Shown here: piece after piece, positions 33,890 to 46,861 of the stretch
Position numbering within the stretch: position 1 is the first letter of the stretch
How the letters are laid out: every line of letters starts with the position of its first letter
Origin: Aquanectria penicillioides
Taxonomy: Eukaryota; Ascomycota; Sordariomycetes; Hypocreales; Nectriaceae
NCBI GenBank assembly: GCA_003415625.1
Contig: PYIU01000001.1
Location: 3,472,746 to 3,536,745, forward strand
Direction of reading: 5' to 3'
DNA: 64,000 bases
Position numbers and translations under genes: made by a program
Notes under the pieces: model-generated
The model's input: only the letters and a program-made list of their open reading frames with translations
Told to the model about the DNA's origin: nothing
Database searches by the model: none

Positions 33890-36377
33890 TACCTTAAAAC
33901 ATCTGGATGCCTTCACCATCATCCACACGCCATAGCCGGATCGAGTCATCGCCAGAACTCGAAGCCGCAAATCATGAGTCGTGTGAAAAAGCCAATGATC
34001 TTACCCAACCCTGATGGCCCCCCATTTACCATCGCCGACACGCCACTGGCGGAGCGTATCATCAAAACCAAAAACTAAAAATTACAAGTTATGCGAGAAG
34101 GCCACCGATCTAACCCAATCACGATGGCCCTTGAACGTTTACATGCATTTTCCATCCTGTGCACACCAGAGTAGCATTGTATTGTCGCCAGAGCCAGAGA
34201 CAACGAGTTGAGAGTCATGTGAATGGGCCACCGATGTTACAAAATCTTCATGGTCCGTCAGCGTCTTCATTTATCCACTATTGTCCACTCGCCAAAGCCG
34301 GATTATGTTATCGCCAGAGCCCGAGGCTATGAGCTGGTAATCTTGTGAGAATGCCACCGATGCTACCCAATCGTAATGGCCGTTAATAAAAGCGTCTGTA
34401 AGAATTTGCCCCCATCCACACGCCAGAGCCGGATCGTATTATTGGCAGAGCCAGAGACTAAAATTTGCGAGTTGTGCGAGAACGCTACCGATGCTACCCA
34501 GTGGGAATGGCCCTCAAGCGTCTGCATACATTTTCCATCGTCCACGGACCAGAGTCGGATGGTATTATCACGAGAGCCTGCTGCTATAAGCTACGAATCA
34601 TGAGAGAAGGCTACCGGTTTCTCCCAATCCTTATGGTCCTCAAACGTCTGTATTCATTCACTGTCATCCGCACGCCAGAGCCTGATTGTATTGTCGTAAG
34701 AACCTGAGGCTATCAGCTGTGAATCGTGTGAGAAGGCCACCGATCTAACCCTATCCTTATGGCCCTCAAGCATCTGCATGCACATACCATCGTCCACGCA
34801 CCAGAGCCGAATCGTCTTATCTTCTGAGCCCGAGGCTATAAGTTGCGAGTCATGGGAGAATGCCACCGATGTTACCTCATTTTGATGGCCTTCCAAGATT
34901 TGTTGCCATCGATCCCAATCATCCTCCGGCTGTGGTAGAAGCGATATCCATTTGGGGATCTGATGGTCGCCAAAAAATGCATTTAGCATTATACTGTTTT
35001 TTTTTTTTTTTGGCGTAATGGCAAGACTTGATGAATAGATTTGAAGAGGGAATGGGGTTATTGTTGGCAGGTTTGCAAGAATAAACCGGCGCGCGCGCAT
35101 CCCTGAGAAAATCTGCCAGTAGCCCAGAACTCTCAACTTGTACTATCTAAGTATTTTTCACAAACGCACAGTTTTATGATAGCTTCCTTTTAGAACTGAT
35201 TAGAGGTTCTTTATAATACTGAGACTCTTAAAAACGCCTCCAATGAGGCTCGGTGCTTCTAACCAGCGGAGAAAGTGTTGCGCTGGAAATTCATCAATTG
35301 GGCTGTTGTCGTCAATAAGGGTGGCCATTTGCTGTATCTGATAGGCTCAGTAGAGGCAAGTATATTAAACTTCTGAAAGGATAGCTGAATCAACGTCTCG
35401 AGTGTTTATATATGACATCTCTGTCCCCAGCCATGAGAGCTTGCATAAATCAGCTTGAAGGTAGCGATTGAGAAGTTGCAAACAGTGTTCGCTCTTTGCC
35501 GCATGTGCTTGTCTCTTGTCCACGAAAAGCGGAGTGTCCTTTACATCGGGATCGATGAGAAAGTCACGGAAAGAGAGATTGAGTAGCCTAATTGGAGCGC
35601 TCTGCGATGATGGAAGGCTCAGAACTGGGTGCAGAAACTTTAGCGTGCGATCGATGGTACTAAAGGGTTACCGAGCATCTGCGACAGAGCAGAGATGGAC
35701 AGCGGGTCCGCCAGAACAATGATTGAGCCCACAATCTTTTGAAAATTCTTGACGACTTTGTCTTTATGGGTTTTTCCAAGGCCCTCACTTAATTGGTCCA
35801 AGACGAACCGGTACACGACATCGAGATTGAATGGCCCACTCGTGCGATAGTTCATTGCCTCTTGTAGCATATCTTTTGGGTCTAGCCTCTCGTCGCCGAG
35901 AAATCGACACATGGTAGCAGCAGCGATGAACAGAGGACTCGCCGTTTGTGCCAAGGTAGAAGATATTTCATCCTAGCTAAGCCGATTCTCCTCGATGCTG
36001 TAGTCACGTCTGGTGTTCCCGAGCTCATATTCAACATAGACTGTTATGTCTTGTTTGACAACGGTCTCAGGACTGTCATGGAGGACCAGGTGTTGATATG
36101 CATTCTCAATTTCCCGAAAACCAACTCGAATCGGAAGCTCTAGCCTGCTCGCGATAAAACTCTCAGCTTTGGTAATGTCAGATGCTTGGTACGAGAGAAA
36201 AGATTGATAATCAGTTTGACGTCTCAGTAGTCGCCGCATTCATCGAGCGCATCGACAATAATCACCAAGAACTCCGGTCTCTGGGCGTTGGACGCAAGGC
36301 TCTGCAGTAGCTGCAGGATAATAAGCTTATCAAACTATTCTGCGGAGTCGGGGATAAATGATACAAGAGAAATGCTC
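33890..36377 (-). pseudogene. NACHT-WD40 (HET-E-like) NLR relic
   Basis: On the minus strand, reading from 36377, a NACHT tail is visible: the Walker-B block VIIVDALDECGD at about 36240-36275, then ITKAESFIASRLELPIRVGF and a helical region with SPLFIAAATMCRFLGDERLDP. After a gap, about seven WD40 units follow between 35000 and 33900 (GHQNEVTSVAFSHDSQLIAS, SGSEDKTIRLWCVDDGMC and similar). The frame is interrupted many times, with several TAG codons where CAG is expected (for example SHDS-stop-LIA), a C-to-T pattern. The P-loop end is missing: the gene is cut at 36378 by a family-B LTR. Dead HET-E/HET-D-type incompatibility gene. Confidence 0.85.
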
Positions 36378-36598
36378 TGTTAACTATGAGCCATCTTGTC
36401 GGTAGGCTAGATTTACTGCATGTAGTGGGTAAATGTTCTCAATTGTCTCTATCTTCTCTCCCTCTCCAAGAGGAAGGGCTGAGGGTATCTCAATGACAGG
36501 GAGCTCGTTTCAAATCTAGCTCAGATAAGCCCAATCTCTGACCCTTCTGTAACCGCACATCCTGAATCCCGCGATGCTTGCACTTAAAGGAACCAACA
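36378..36598 (-). mobile_element. Solo-LTR family B (221 bp)
   Basis: On the minus strand it starts TGTTGGTTCCTTTAAG and ends CATAGTTAACA. It matches the 18700-18900 copy. It cuts the NACHT-WD40 relic at its left edge. Confidence 0.7.
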
Positions 36599-36600
36599 AG

Positions 36601-36705
36601 TGTAGAAGGCTACAAGCATAGAGCATTGGAGAGGGTGAACAAGCAAAAATGAGTCCAATTACTCTATGTGAGCTACCTGATCAATTTTTGTGATGAAGAG
36701 TACAT
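36601..36705 (-). mobile_element. Solo-LTR family A, truncated copy
   Basis: It starts TGTAGAAGGCTACAAGCATAG, the inverted 3' end of family A, and keeps GCAAAAATGA and ACTCTATG before the match fades near 36705. It lies 2 bp from the family-B LTR. Confidence 0.6.
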
Positions 36706-37911
36706 CACCACACAAGCCCCACCCCAAATGATTCGCATACTTCCATGAGTAGCATAACTTTGTATTACCACGGCTATAATAAGTATATTTACCATAAGAA
36801 ACATCTACTTGATTTCTAAATTGCGTTTTAATCGTAGGTCGTAGTTACCAGTTTTATTAGCTATACTTCAGGTTGTGCTTGCTAGTAAGGCCACTCTTGC
36901 GATACCAAGTGACTAGGTAGGCGGCATTCTTTAGCTCCCACATACTCGGAACTCTAACCCGCCGCCACATTTCTCATCCCCGTCCCTACCTGAGCGTCAA
37001 TACGAAAAAAGAAATCTGTGTCAAAGCAATTTGAGTTTAATGCCGAGCGTTGCCAAGACGATCATGATGGCACAAGGCTGAGACAACTCTGCTCGCGATC
37101 CGCTTTAGCTGTTTCACGCTACGCTACCCTACATCCATCCACATCCAACACACACCAACCACCTCCAAGACACTCGCACACTCACACGTTTGACACGCAT
37201 AAAAGAAGAAAAAAGACTGCCCCCCTTGGGACCCTTGTTTAGCGCGTCGGCAGTCGGTTAAGGATCCTCTTTTTCAATGCTCAATGCTTCAAAGAAGGGG
37301 GAAGGACTTTAGGAAAGGGCGGTTCTAGGTTTTGCTTCCTCATTTAGACTGAGACCTTTCACACACCCCCTCTTCATCTGAGTCACTTCAGTAGACATGT
37401 AGACATTCCCCCCCCAACAAGTGCTGAGTTGTAGCTAGATGGATTCCATGGTGGCTCCAAAATCTGGAATCGATCGCGCCGCATGGCATTCACCCAAGTA
37501 GATTCGACACCTGTCACTAAAAAGGTCACACACCGATGAACGTGGTCGAGGACCAAAAAAAAAAAAGAAAAAAAAGGAAGATCTGTGCTTAGAGAATCTA
37601 AATTTTTGTGATTCAAGAGTGTCGCTCGATCCATTCGCTGGATGCGTTTCGACGATTACGAAGTTAATCAACAGCGCTTCTCCTCTTCTCTTCTCGCTGT
37701 GCTGGTCAAATCCCCCCCTAATCCTCTAGTAAAACATTCCCAAGATATTGCCCCGTGTATCAAACGCCGAGAAATGGAGCCGCATATGTCCCCATCTATA
37801 CCAAAATAAACATGTGAGCCCCCGAAAACATGGGCGCTAAAATCCCACGCCTCTATCTAATGCCATCCATCATTGACCAGTCGGCCAGGGTGTTGCCCAA
37901 TCACAATTCGC
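36706..37911. other. Intergenic, nothing coding recognised
   Basis: AT-rich to 36900, then the 3' flank of the TBC gene with a poly-A tract at about 37554-37576. No gene seen. Confidence 0.5.
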
Positions 37912-40106
37912 CTAGGCTTTGCCAGCTTCGCGAACAGAGACCATGAATCGGTCTTCAGCACCCATTGCTCCAACAGGACGCGCAGATGGCACGTTGGCGT
38001 TTCGTTCCGACAAGATGGTCTTGACTTCTTCTGCCGTCCTCGCTCCGAGCAGGGTCATTTCTCTGCTCAGTATAAAGGCCACAGCAGCCCGGACTAAAAG
38101 GGCATCGCCCTCAAACACATATACATCCCATAGTCTCGCGGCTTCGTCAATGGCCAAGTGTCCGGTGAACATGCTTGTAAAAATGTCGGCGAGGTAACCC
38201 TCCATCCTGGCAGGGTCAACATGTCTGGTGAGGTGTTCGTGGAGAGGTGACGATTTCAAAGACAGTGTTTGCATCACAAGATTGCAAGCCGATGATTGAG
38301 CGCCGAGGTCTGAGGCGTAGAATGAGAGCGGTAGAGGTCGGTTGAGCACGTTGGATAGTGCGATGAATGCCAATGATGCGTTGGGTAGGTTTAATAAGAG
38401 CAAGGCTGCAATTGTCTGAGGGGGATGTCAGTTTCTGAGTGCCATCGGATATCCTTGTCTACTCACATTGCAACCTGGAACGTAGCCGATGTCGTTCCGG
38501 TACATGGCATATGCGCTCAGCACATCAACCAAGCTCTGGTGTAACGGCCCACCGACTTCGAAGATTCGTAGATCCTTCCAGGTTCGCTCGGCTGCATCCC
38601 TGCGAATTTCCTGGAACCACTTGGCCTTCTTGGCATCGTCCGCATCGCCCTTGTCGTCGTTGACCCTGGCCTCGACCTCTTTTGCCCTGGCTAGCGCGGC
38701 TTCAAAGGACGCTTCGGAGAGGCCCAGCTCGTTGCCAATTGCTCGTGTCCACACAACGCCTCGGCTCCTGGGGCAACGCCCTTCCACCACAGCTCTCTGG
38801 TCTTGCGTTCTCTGATGGCATCGTTCCAGCGGGGAATCACCTCTCTTTCCCAAATATACATTAAGCTGTCGGCTGTTACATCCCGTCCTTCGATCTTGGC
38901 CCTCCGAGCAGCTTCTCGGCGCTCTTCAGCCTTGGCACTGGCGGCCATCATCTTCTGGTATTCCTTCAAGTGTCGTCGTTCCTCGGCAGGGTCCTTGGGC
39001 GGCAACCAAGATGGTCTGGTGCGGCTCAGGACTGCCTCCTTTTCCTTCGAAACGGGGAGAGGGTCAATCATGATATTAGTCTTCCGCAAAGGAGGGAGTT
39101 CAGGTGTGGACTTGACTCTTTCTCTCTTGTCATAAGCATTGTCTAGTGATCTTCTGCGAGTTGCGTTCCAAGTATTAGGGCGAGCAGTGTTGCTTCGCTT
39201 AGCTTGTTGTTCTTCGACTTCATCGGCGTGCTCTTCGAGCTTCTCGGTGAGGGCCTTGGCTTCGGCACTCAGATCGGCCAAGGCAGCGTTCCAACTGTGC
39301 GCGCGCGTCTTTAAGGGGCTGCGCGGTATGCCGTCGGTCTTCCATGAGGGAGATCGAAGCGATCCCTGGGCCTGAGCGACAGGCGGCGTTCCATTGCCAA
39401 CGCTTCGGACGCGTTCCTTGGGAGCTCTATCGGGGGAGGGGGAGACAGAATGGGTTCTGCTGGGGGATCGTTCCTGGGGAGGTCGAGGGGAGATGGGGAC
39501 GTTGTCAAGCACTAGGCCTTCGGGGATGTCGTCGCCATCATCTTCGTCACACTCGCGCTCGAGGTCATTGAGAGACTTGCGCTCTCGGGCGGTCTGCCAG
39601 CTGCCGCGGCGAGGTCTTGGGGGCAGGCCCGGATCTCTCGGGTTGAGTGAGAATATTGGGCTGGGGCTTCGTCGGCGAGGGAATGGCAGCGAGGTAGAGG
39701 AAGGGCTGCTAAGAAGGGGCTTAGGCTTGGACCGAGGGTTGGAGGGAGGCTCGGTCAAGGCGCTGAGATTGGTGCTCCGCGGGTTGGAGGCGTAGACATT
39801 AGTTTGCAGGGTGGGATAAGGCGGACGGGCCTTGGAGGCGGTTCGACCAGCAGCCAGGGTTCGGCCAGAAGGTGTTTTGGCGGGCAGGGAGCGGATGCTG
39901 ACCTCAGAGGGGCTCTTGAGGGTCACGGTGTCGTTGTCGTCGTCGAGGCCAATGTCCTCGAAGTGGCTGACGTCGGCCAGGACGCTGCCATCGTCGCTGC
40001 TGAAAGACTGGAAGGAGGAGGATTTGGAGCTCTTGGAGGCCGTCATCCCGGGGGGAGACTCGGGGCTTGGGATGATGCTATCGAAATCCTGGTTGCGAAT
40101 CATCAT
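37912..40106 (-). CDS. TBC-domain Rab GTPase-activating protein, one-base frame break
   Basis: Exons 40106-38467 and 38415-37912 give 714 residues once a single missing base is allowed at the G run 38770-38773 (minus-strand CCCC). There, ELWWKGVAP must continue as RSRGVVWTRAIGNELGLS; as written it runs to a stop in another frame. The first 330 residues are disordered and serine/proline-rich. The TBC domain begins near REREVIPRWNDA-like helices (YIWEREVIPRWND), then the ELWWKGVAP block, AYAMYRNDIGYVPGCNTIAA across the intron, and later MEGYLADIFTSMFTGHL and ARLWDVYVFEGDALLVRAAV. The YxPG block typical of the glutamine-finger region is present, with C-N where many members have other residues. 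It would accelerate GTP hydrolysis by a Rab protein in membrane traffic. Confidence 0.9.
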
Positions 40107-42779
40107 TGTCGCATGGCAGGGGAGGAAGTTTGTAGGAGGCGACAGTGGATGTTAGGTGAGGGGAAGGGTGAGGTCGAGGCCGAGATCGATGACGAGACAC
40201 GACGCCGTCGACTCGTTCGGCAGCGTGATGTCGTTCTTAGAGTCGGGAGTGGGTTTGAGTCTCGTGCGCCGATGTCAATCAGGTCCCGTCAAATGGCGTC
40301 GAATGGCGTAAGACGTTCGAACGAGCGGCCTCCCCGTATTTTGTTCGGCGGCGGGATGTGAGCGGGCTGTGCAGGGACGTTGGTTGTTGCTGGGCTGGAT
40401 CTCAGGGCTGATGAAGGAGTCGTTTCAAGATTGCCAGGGTTGTGACTCGGGCCCAGAATTGGTCAGGGAGGGGAGGTCCGTAATAGGAATGTTGTTGAAG
40501 CGAGATGAAGAACTATTTCTTTAATAGCGAGCGAGAGTCGGGGAACGCAGTCGTTGGCGCAAGGACGCAAGACAGGCGGTTCGGGCGGGATCGATCCAAC
40601 GATGGAATGGTCTCGTGTCTGTCGCGAGCTGGTTTTGCTACCGAAGCCATAAAACGGGCGAGCGCACGACAGAAAAGTCAGACAGACACGGTATTTTTTT
40701 TTTTAGCGGGAGGCGCGAGCAAGAATAAAGACGAAGAAGGAGAAGAGAAGAATAATTAGAAGAAGGGGGAGATAAAAACAAAAGCGAGTGAGAAAGGGAT
40801 TATCCCAAGAAACCAAAAAACGAGAGACGGTTTTTGGGGATCCCAAAGTTGCAGTAGCAAGCAAGTAAGCACAAGCACAAAGCGACGGACGGCGTCTAGT
40901 TTGGGGTTTGAAGGGGGAAAAACAGGGAAGACGGTGGACGGATGAATGACGACGATGACAAGGAGACGCCAGCAAACCAAAAGGCGCAGAGACACAAAGC
41001 CGCCAGCGCACCACCCGAGCCAATGCGCTGCACAAAAAATGTCGACGGCCAGGAACATGTGCATTTGCATGTCCACGGAGCGAACGGAACCGCCAATCAC
41101 CCAATCACCACTCACGCAGAACAGGGACGAGCAAGGGGTCGAATGACGGGACAAAAAAGTGCAAACCGGTACATAGGTGGCCAAGGCCGCCCAATGTGTC
41201 GTGGAGGTACCTGCAGCGCTTGCCCAGAGGTGCTGGGGGACGAGGTACCTAAGGGACGCCATAGGGGCGCCATGGGGACCGACTTGTCTGGGACACGGTC
41301 TGGGACGGCCGGTACAGCTTGGATCCGTCTCACGGTTGACAACGGGCGCTGAGCAAGGGACGTCCAGCCAGGGGACTCCAAGGAGGCTCCCAGCTCCAAG
41401 CCCGACGCCAGAGCGGCCAGACCAGTCACCAGACCGTCCACGAGGACAGAGGACCCAGAAGAGGGACCGCCGACGTCCCAATCGGGCATGGCGCTCCCAC
41501 GTCCCCCCTTCGCCGCCCCAACCCAGCGCATGGCCAACGGATGGATCATGGATGCATCGTCGCCAGATTGCACTTTGTCGCCAGCATGTGCTCCGTGGCG
41601 GCTATGTACCTTTGCGCCTCGCCGCCGCGGGCCAGTGACTTGCGCACGATTTCACCAACCCGTCATCTGCTGGGTGGCATGGCCTTATCGTGTCAAGCCA
41701 TGCGCAGGGGAGATGGGGGGCAGTTTGGAGGGGTGAGTACAGTGCAGGGTGCCACAGGGACGGTCCATCCCGCCCTACGCTGGTAGGGCAAACACAGTGC
41801 GGATCCTCTCCCACCCCTGCCGCTCGTAATCTCGGCCGCATATGCGCGGCTAATAACCACACGCAGCCAATCACGCAAGCCAGGCACCGTGGTGCAAGGT
41901 GTGGGTGTTGGGGAGGGCATCACTTGAGGGTACCTCTGCAGCCGTTGTGTGCCTTTTGGGGCCTCGAATAATTAATTGAAGCTCGAACCTGTATTGTACT
42001 GATTTTGTCCATCACCTCACCTCCTTTCTTCTACATACACACGCGTTGTTCCACTTGCGAAAAATACCGGATCCCTACCCGGTCCTGTCCTGTCCTGCCT
42101 GCCCGCCTGCCCTGCTTCGTCTTGCCTTGCCTTAAGTGCCCTAAAGTGCGGATTACTACCTAGGTAGGTAGGTAGGTAAGGTACCTTGGGGCTAGAACTT
42201 TGCCACCCCGGCCCAGCTGGAGTTGCTCAGCTGTGCTGTGTTGTGTTGAAATGTGCTCTGCTCTGTGTTTGTGCTTCTCGTGTGGTACTTTTTTTGCTTG
42301 TGTTTGCTCTCTCCACCGCTTTTGCTTCTCTTGCTCACTGCCCTCGGAGCCTTACCCTGCCCTGCTCTGCTGAAATGAGATTGGATTGTGTCTGACAAAA
42401 TGAAGCAACTCTGTGGGGTCCTGGTCCCGTTCCCGTTCCTTGCCTGCTGTTGCAAGATGCGACATCCTGCCATCCTCCCTGATGACATGGCCTAATTTCA
42501 CCTCGAGTTGACAGCAAATCACCAAAGAACAACCACAATAACAGAAACAAAATCCCGTGGCCAGTCGGTAACGCGGTCGCCGGCCATGGTTGTGAGGTCG
42601 CCGTCGGCTTCGGCAACAGCAGATCCCGGCGCACCTCTGGTGCTTCACTGATGCTTCACCTTTCCCCCCCATGTGTACACTACCGGTATCTCTAAACTGC
42701 ATTCAACTCCTCCCCCACCTTCATCTCTTGCCGAGGAAGTGTCCCCGCCTAGGCGGTTCCAGTGTCAAAAGCGTGCTCG
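40107..42779. promoter_or_regulatory. 2.7-kb gene-free region upstream of the TBC gene
   Basis: No convincing gene. It has a T run at 40694-40704, GC-rich tracts (41200-41850), a CCTAGG-centred run of TAGG repeats at about 42159-42179, and TGTGTT-rich sequence near 42240. Long crossing frames in GC-rich sequence lack protein-like composition. Confidence 0.45.
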
Positions 42780-45700
42780 TCAATGCATCAATTCGTTGTG
42801 GCGTCTTCGCTTCCGACTCTTGACAACCCTCTGCTGCTCCCTCTCCATGATGTCCTCGACAGACTCCTCCAGCGGCCTCTTCCTGCTCGTGAACAGCAAC
42901 CCAGGGGACCCACGAACCCTTGAAGCTCTTGGGTGGCTGCCCCTGGAGCTTCCAGAAAATTCATCCACCTTGGTTCCCTGAGGCCCGAGCTCTGGTGTCA
43001 GATCTGGAGAAGGGGAGGCGGACCGGCGGTTGGCGTGAGTGGCATGGAGGTGGCGGCCTGGCTTATACTGGTGTCCGATATGAGGGCTGCCATCGTGACG
43101 TGCCGTCTTTGTCGTAGCAGCCGCCTTCTTGAGTGAAGTGCGCACGTGCTTGATCGCGTGCTCTGCTGTCTCGTCCCGAATGGGTGGTGACACACGGTTC
43201 TTGGTCTTGCTTCCCAAATTGTCGCTCATCAGTACCATCGGCCGGCATTGTTCCTTGCGCCGCTTCTCCACAGGCCCTCTAATTGTTTTGGGGTCTTCCA
43301 GAAGTTTCTTCTGTGCCGAGGGCTTCGTCGGCGTGCCATAGTTGCTCGTTTCGCCATCCGTATCCTCATCCGACGAGGAGCTGTATTCGCGGGGCTTCAA
43401 GGGTGTCAAACCCGTCTCTGCCAAGTCTGGTTAGCGGAAAATCCTGAGAAATCCTGGTGGAGGCTTACTCTTGTGAGCCCATCCTCTTCTGGCGACAGTT
43501 GGATGGGTAATTCCGTCGGCTCTGGCCTGAATAAATTTGCCACCCGCTGCCTTGCAGGAAGCTTGGGAGCTTGACCTTGCCAGCTTTTGCGTCGAGGATG
43601 GACTACAGGAAGCGACACGCTTGGGGCTCAGGGATGCCGTTTGCCTGATCACATTGACTGCTTTTGGGGTCGGCGAGAATTGAGCAGCCTTAGCAATCTT
43701 CCTATACCGTGACTTTTTGTTAGGCACAGTGTTAGCACGTCTAGCGGGTGGTGATGGGGCATTGAAGGGCCAAGACAGGTCTGCTTCTCCCTGCTTGCGC
43801 CTTTGCGCGTGTTTTGGCCAGGCCGTTGGCGACTTCAAGATCCCCTTTACGCGCGTGGGTGAGAAGCGAGGAAGGTGTTGTGATTGCTCCAGTACCTTTC
43901 GCTTTTTCAAGCTGGTTAGACGTTGTCGACCGGTACGTGGACTATACACGACAACGGGACTGAACGAGGACTTTTGCGTTCGGGCAACTCCATTGTTGAC
44001 TGGCAGGACTCGACGTTGGTCATTCTGGTCGCCATCACTTTGGGAGCTCTCGCCGTTGTACCAGAGACCGAGATGTCGTCGACTGGTGGCTTCAGAACTA
44101 GTCTCTGAACCCTCGGTTGAGGGTCGAGGCTGGGATGAGGGTGGCGGCGACGATTGAATATCATGACCATAGTCGGAGTTGTCGGAGCCTTGATAAGCCA
44201 TAGGAGACGAGGAGGTGCTGTCAAAGAGCCTATCCGTCTGAGTGACAGCCCTATGTGCTCTAGAGCTAGAACTGTTGTCATCGCGTACTTCATGAGTCAC
44301 GGATCCGGTAGCAAACGAGGAAATTTCTTCATCACCAAGTTCCGGCGACGACTCTTTCTTGAGCAGAGTGAGACCAAGTGAGCCAGTAGAAGGTAATAGA
44401 CTGTCGTCAGAAGCTTCCCAATCGGGGATCATCTGAGCCATCTGGCTTGGCTCATCTGGCAAGCTGAACCTCACATCCCCTGACGAACCGTTGGACTCTG
44501 CACCTTCACTATCTCGAGTCGTGGGGACGTCAACTGTGATAGCCTCGCGCGGTACCACAACGTTGCCATTCTATGGCGGGAGTGTAGGAGCCGGAATCGG
44601 GTTAGGTGCATCGATGAGAGCCGGGGATGCATCGGAGTCGTCAGATGAAGACTCTTGGGTGAGGTCAATGACGGGACTCTTCTTGGCCAGGTTTGGAGAT
44701 GGAACCACAGCTAGTTGAGGCTTGATGGGTGTGCTTGGAGCTGGGTTCGCGGTCGGAGCACGGCGAACTACCTTCTTCTGACGTATCGCGATAAGCTTCT
44801 TGGAGACACCGCTCTCCTCATCCGAGTTTTCGGCATCGGCGTCACTCTCGTGGCAGAATCGCAGGAGCGAAGATGCCCTCTTTGCCCGATTTTCAGTAGA
44901 TCGAGCCATGGACACAGTTTGGCACTCTGAACTGTTTTCTCCACCTTGCTCTTTAGAGATACCAGTTGGAGTAGCCTTCTTGCCGACAAGCCTCTTCTTG
45001 ACTGGACCCTTTTCCAGCTGAGCCTGACGGCGTTTCTTGGGTAATGGCCTGGCCTTTTCGAAGACGCAATCAGAGGTGTCATCTTCAATCAGAACTTGGC
45101 TCGAGGTTGTCGGCTTAACTGTAACGGTCGGCTTGATGGCAGGCCGAACGCTCTGCGATGCGGAACCACAGACCTTTGGCGGCGCAATGCTAAGTGGGCC
45201 AACAGATGAAGCCCTGGGAGGCAACGAAGATGCACGAGCCCTCGCAGCTGCTTGCTTGGGATCAGAAGTCGGCTTGGGCTTTGCTTGAGGGCGCGATGGA
45301 GATTCTGGCGCCATGCTCTTCGCCCTGGCCCTCCTGTTGACAGGCGCCTTGGGGTTGGCCGTTTCATTTGGCTTCTGCTTCTGCTTCTGGTTAGCAGGCG
45401 GCAGTATATTCTGGACCTCGGCTTCCGAACTATCCTCTGAAAGAATATCGATTGGAGCAAAGGGAGAACTGCCAATTGGAGGGGGAACAGGCTCTTGTGG
45501 GGTTTGCTGAGCTGGAGCACAAGACGCTGCTCGGCGACGAACAGGTGTGGGTGACTCTGGGGCTTTCTTGCTGGGCTGTTGCCTCGTCTTTGGAGTTATC
45601 GGAGAAGAGCTTGGTTTGGGAATCTTAAATCCAGAACTTTCCTCCTCGGACGAAAGGTCGATGGGCACGAAGGGTGAACTACCTTGGGGTGGAGTAGACC

Positions 45701-46097
45701 TAGTCGGAGTGTGTTGGTTTGGCGCGCAAGACGACCCTTTGCGGCGATTTGGTGTAGGCGTTTTTGGCACGCTCTCGTTTGGCCGTGTCTGCGACTCAGG
45801 AGTTCTGCTCCGCGGACCAGCAGCCGATGGGGGAGTGGAAGGGATCGAAATAGAAGATACCACCGAGATGGTGTTTTGAGGTTTCACAGGCGACTTGGCA
45901 GCTTCTCTCGGGGTTCCCGGGTGACCCGGTTTCTTGGTCGAATTCTTTGTGGCCGGATGGGCGTCCTCTCGATTCTCGCTCGAGGCATTGACTTGGGCAC
46001 CATCGTGCCCTCGTTGATTGGCCTTCGGGGAGTTGGCTGCTTGAGCCTTCTTGGCTGGAGCCCGAGACCGCTTCTGAGCGGTCTTGTGTTGAACCAT
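42780..46097 (-). CDS. Long disordered protein with SUMO-interaction-like motifs; in-frame TAG
   Basis: Exons 46097-43469 and 43426-42780 (intron with GTAAGC donor and GCTAAC/CCAG end) form a 1092-codon frame interrupted only by a TAG at 44573-44571 (codon 509). The sequence before and after the TAG has the same character (Ser/Pro/Lys-rich, no fold), so it is either a nonsense change (CAG to TAG), an uncalled intron, or two genes; no ATG follows the stop closely. Residues 144-155 (VPIDLSSEEESS), 214-225 (APIDILSEDSSE) and 476-489 (VIDLTQESSSDD) match the hydrophobic-acidic SUMO-interaction pattern. Two 44-residue units around the first two are clearly duplicated (RRK/RRR..SCAP.Q.TP...GSSPF.PID). 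Many basic patches suggest a nuclear protein. No family recognised. Confidence 0.7.
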
Positions 46098-46861
46098 AAT
46101 GGCGAAGGCGCCGCCGCACCTGGCGTGCCTGGTAAAGCTTCAAAACGGGCTTGCTCTGCAAACTCTGTGTCAGTGAATCGGTGTGAATATGCAAGATGTT
46201 GGTGCACCTTACCTGGGAATGGTGAAGTGCAAGTGGTCGCCGAAAGTGGTGAAAGTGCCACAGTGACAAGCGTACATACAAAACAGAAGCAATGACCGGA
46301 GAGAAAGACGGAGAAATCGATGACGAAGAACTATATCGAGATGTGCGCCTCACAGAGGAAAGAGCATGTGGTTGAGCGGAAACACACGATGGAGTTGAAG
46401 GAGAGAGACGAAGCAGTTGAGAAACAAGAGTGGAAGGTAAAGTGAATGTAGGAGAAGGGGAAAAAAGCACTTTCGCGGCACCGTAAGAACAAACAAAGCC
46501 CTAGTCTGCCATTGTGAGAGCAAACAGACAATGGTGCGAACAGGGCCAATTAAAGCCACGAGGTGGCTGTCAACAATCAGAGGGGAGCAAACTGAGGTGA
46601 GTGTGAGTTGAGTGGTTCGCCGCGCCCCATGGCAATCGATGGCTTGGAGAAACTCGGCACAGTCAACGCAAATCACACATTCAGAGGTCACAGGCATCGC
46701 AGGCAAAGAGGTATCTTGGTCATAACGAGGCAAGGTGCTCATTCGTGATGGTCCTTTTTTTTTTTTTTTTGCGCATTCCATGCCCCCACATCTATGGTAT
46801 CATTACAGATCATCATGGTCTATGCCTATGCGACTCATCCTAACCAGCGCCAGCACCATTC
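46098..46861. other. Intergenic, promoter side of disordered-protein gene
   Basis: Contains the upstream region of the minus-strand gene and the 3' flank of CCT2, with a T run at 46757-46770. No gene recognised. Confidence 0.5.

Noticed and set aside
40703..41650. Several long crossing open frames in GC-rich sequence
   Set aside because: They overlap on both strands, have cysteine/tryptophan/arginine-rich low-quality composition and no domain; GC-rich non-coding DNA gives such frames.
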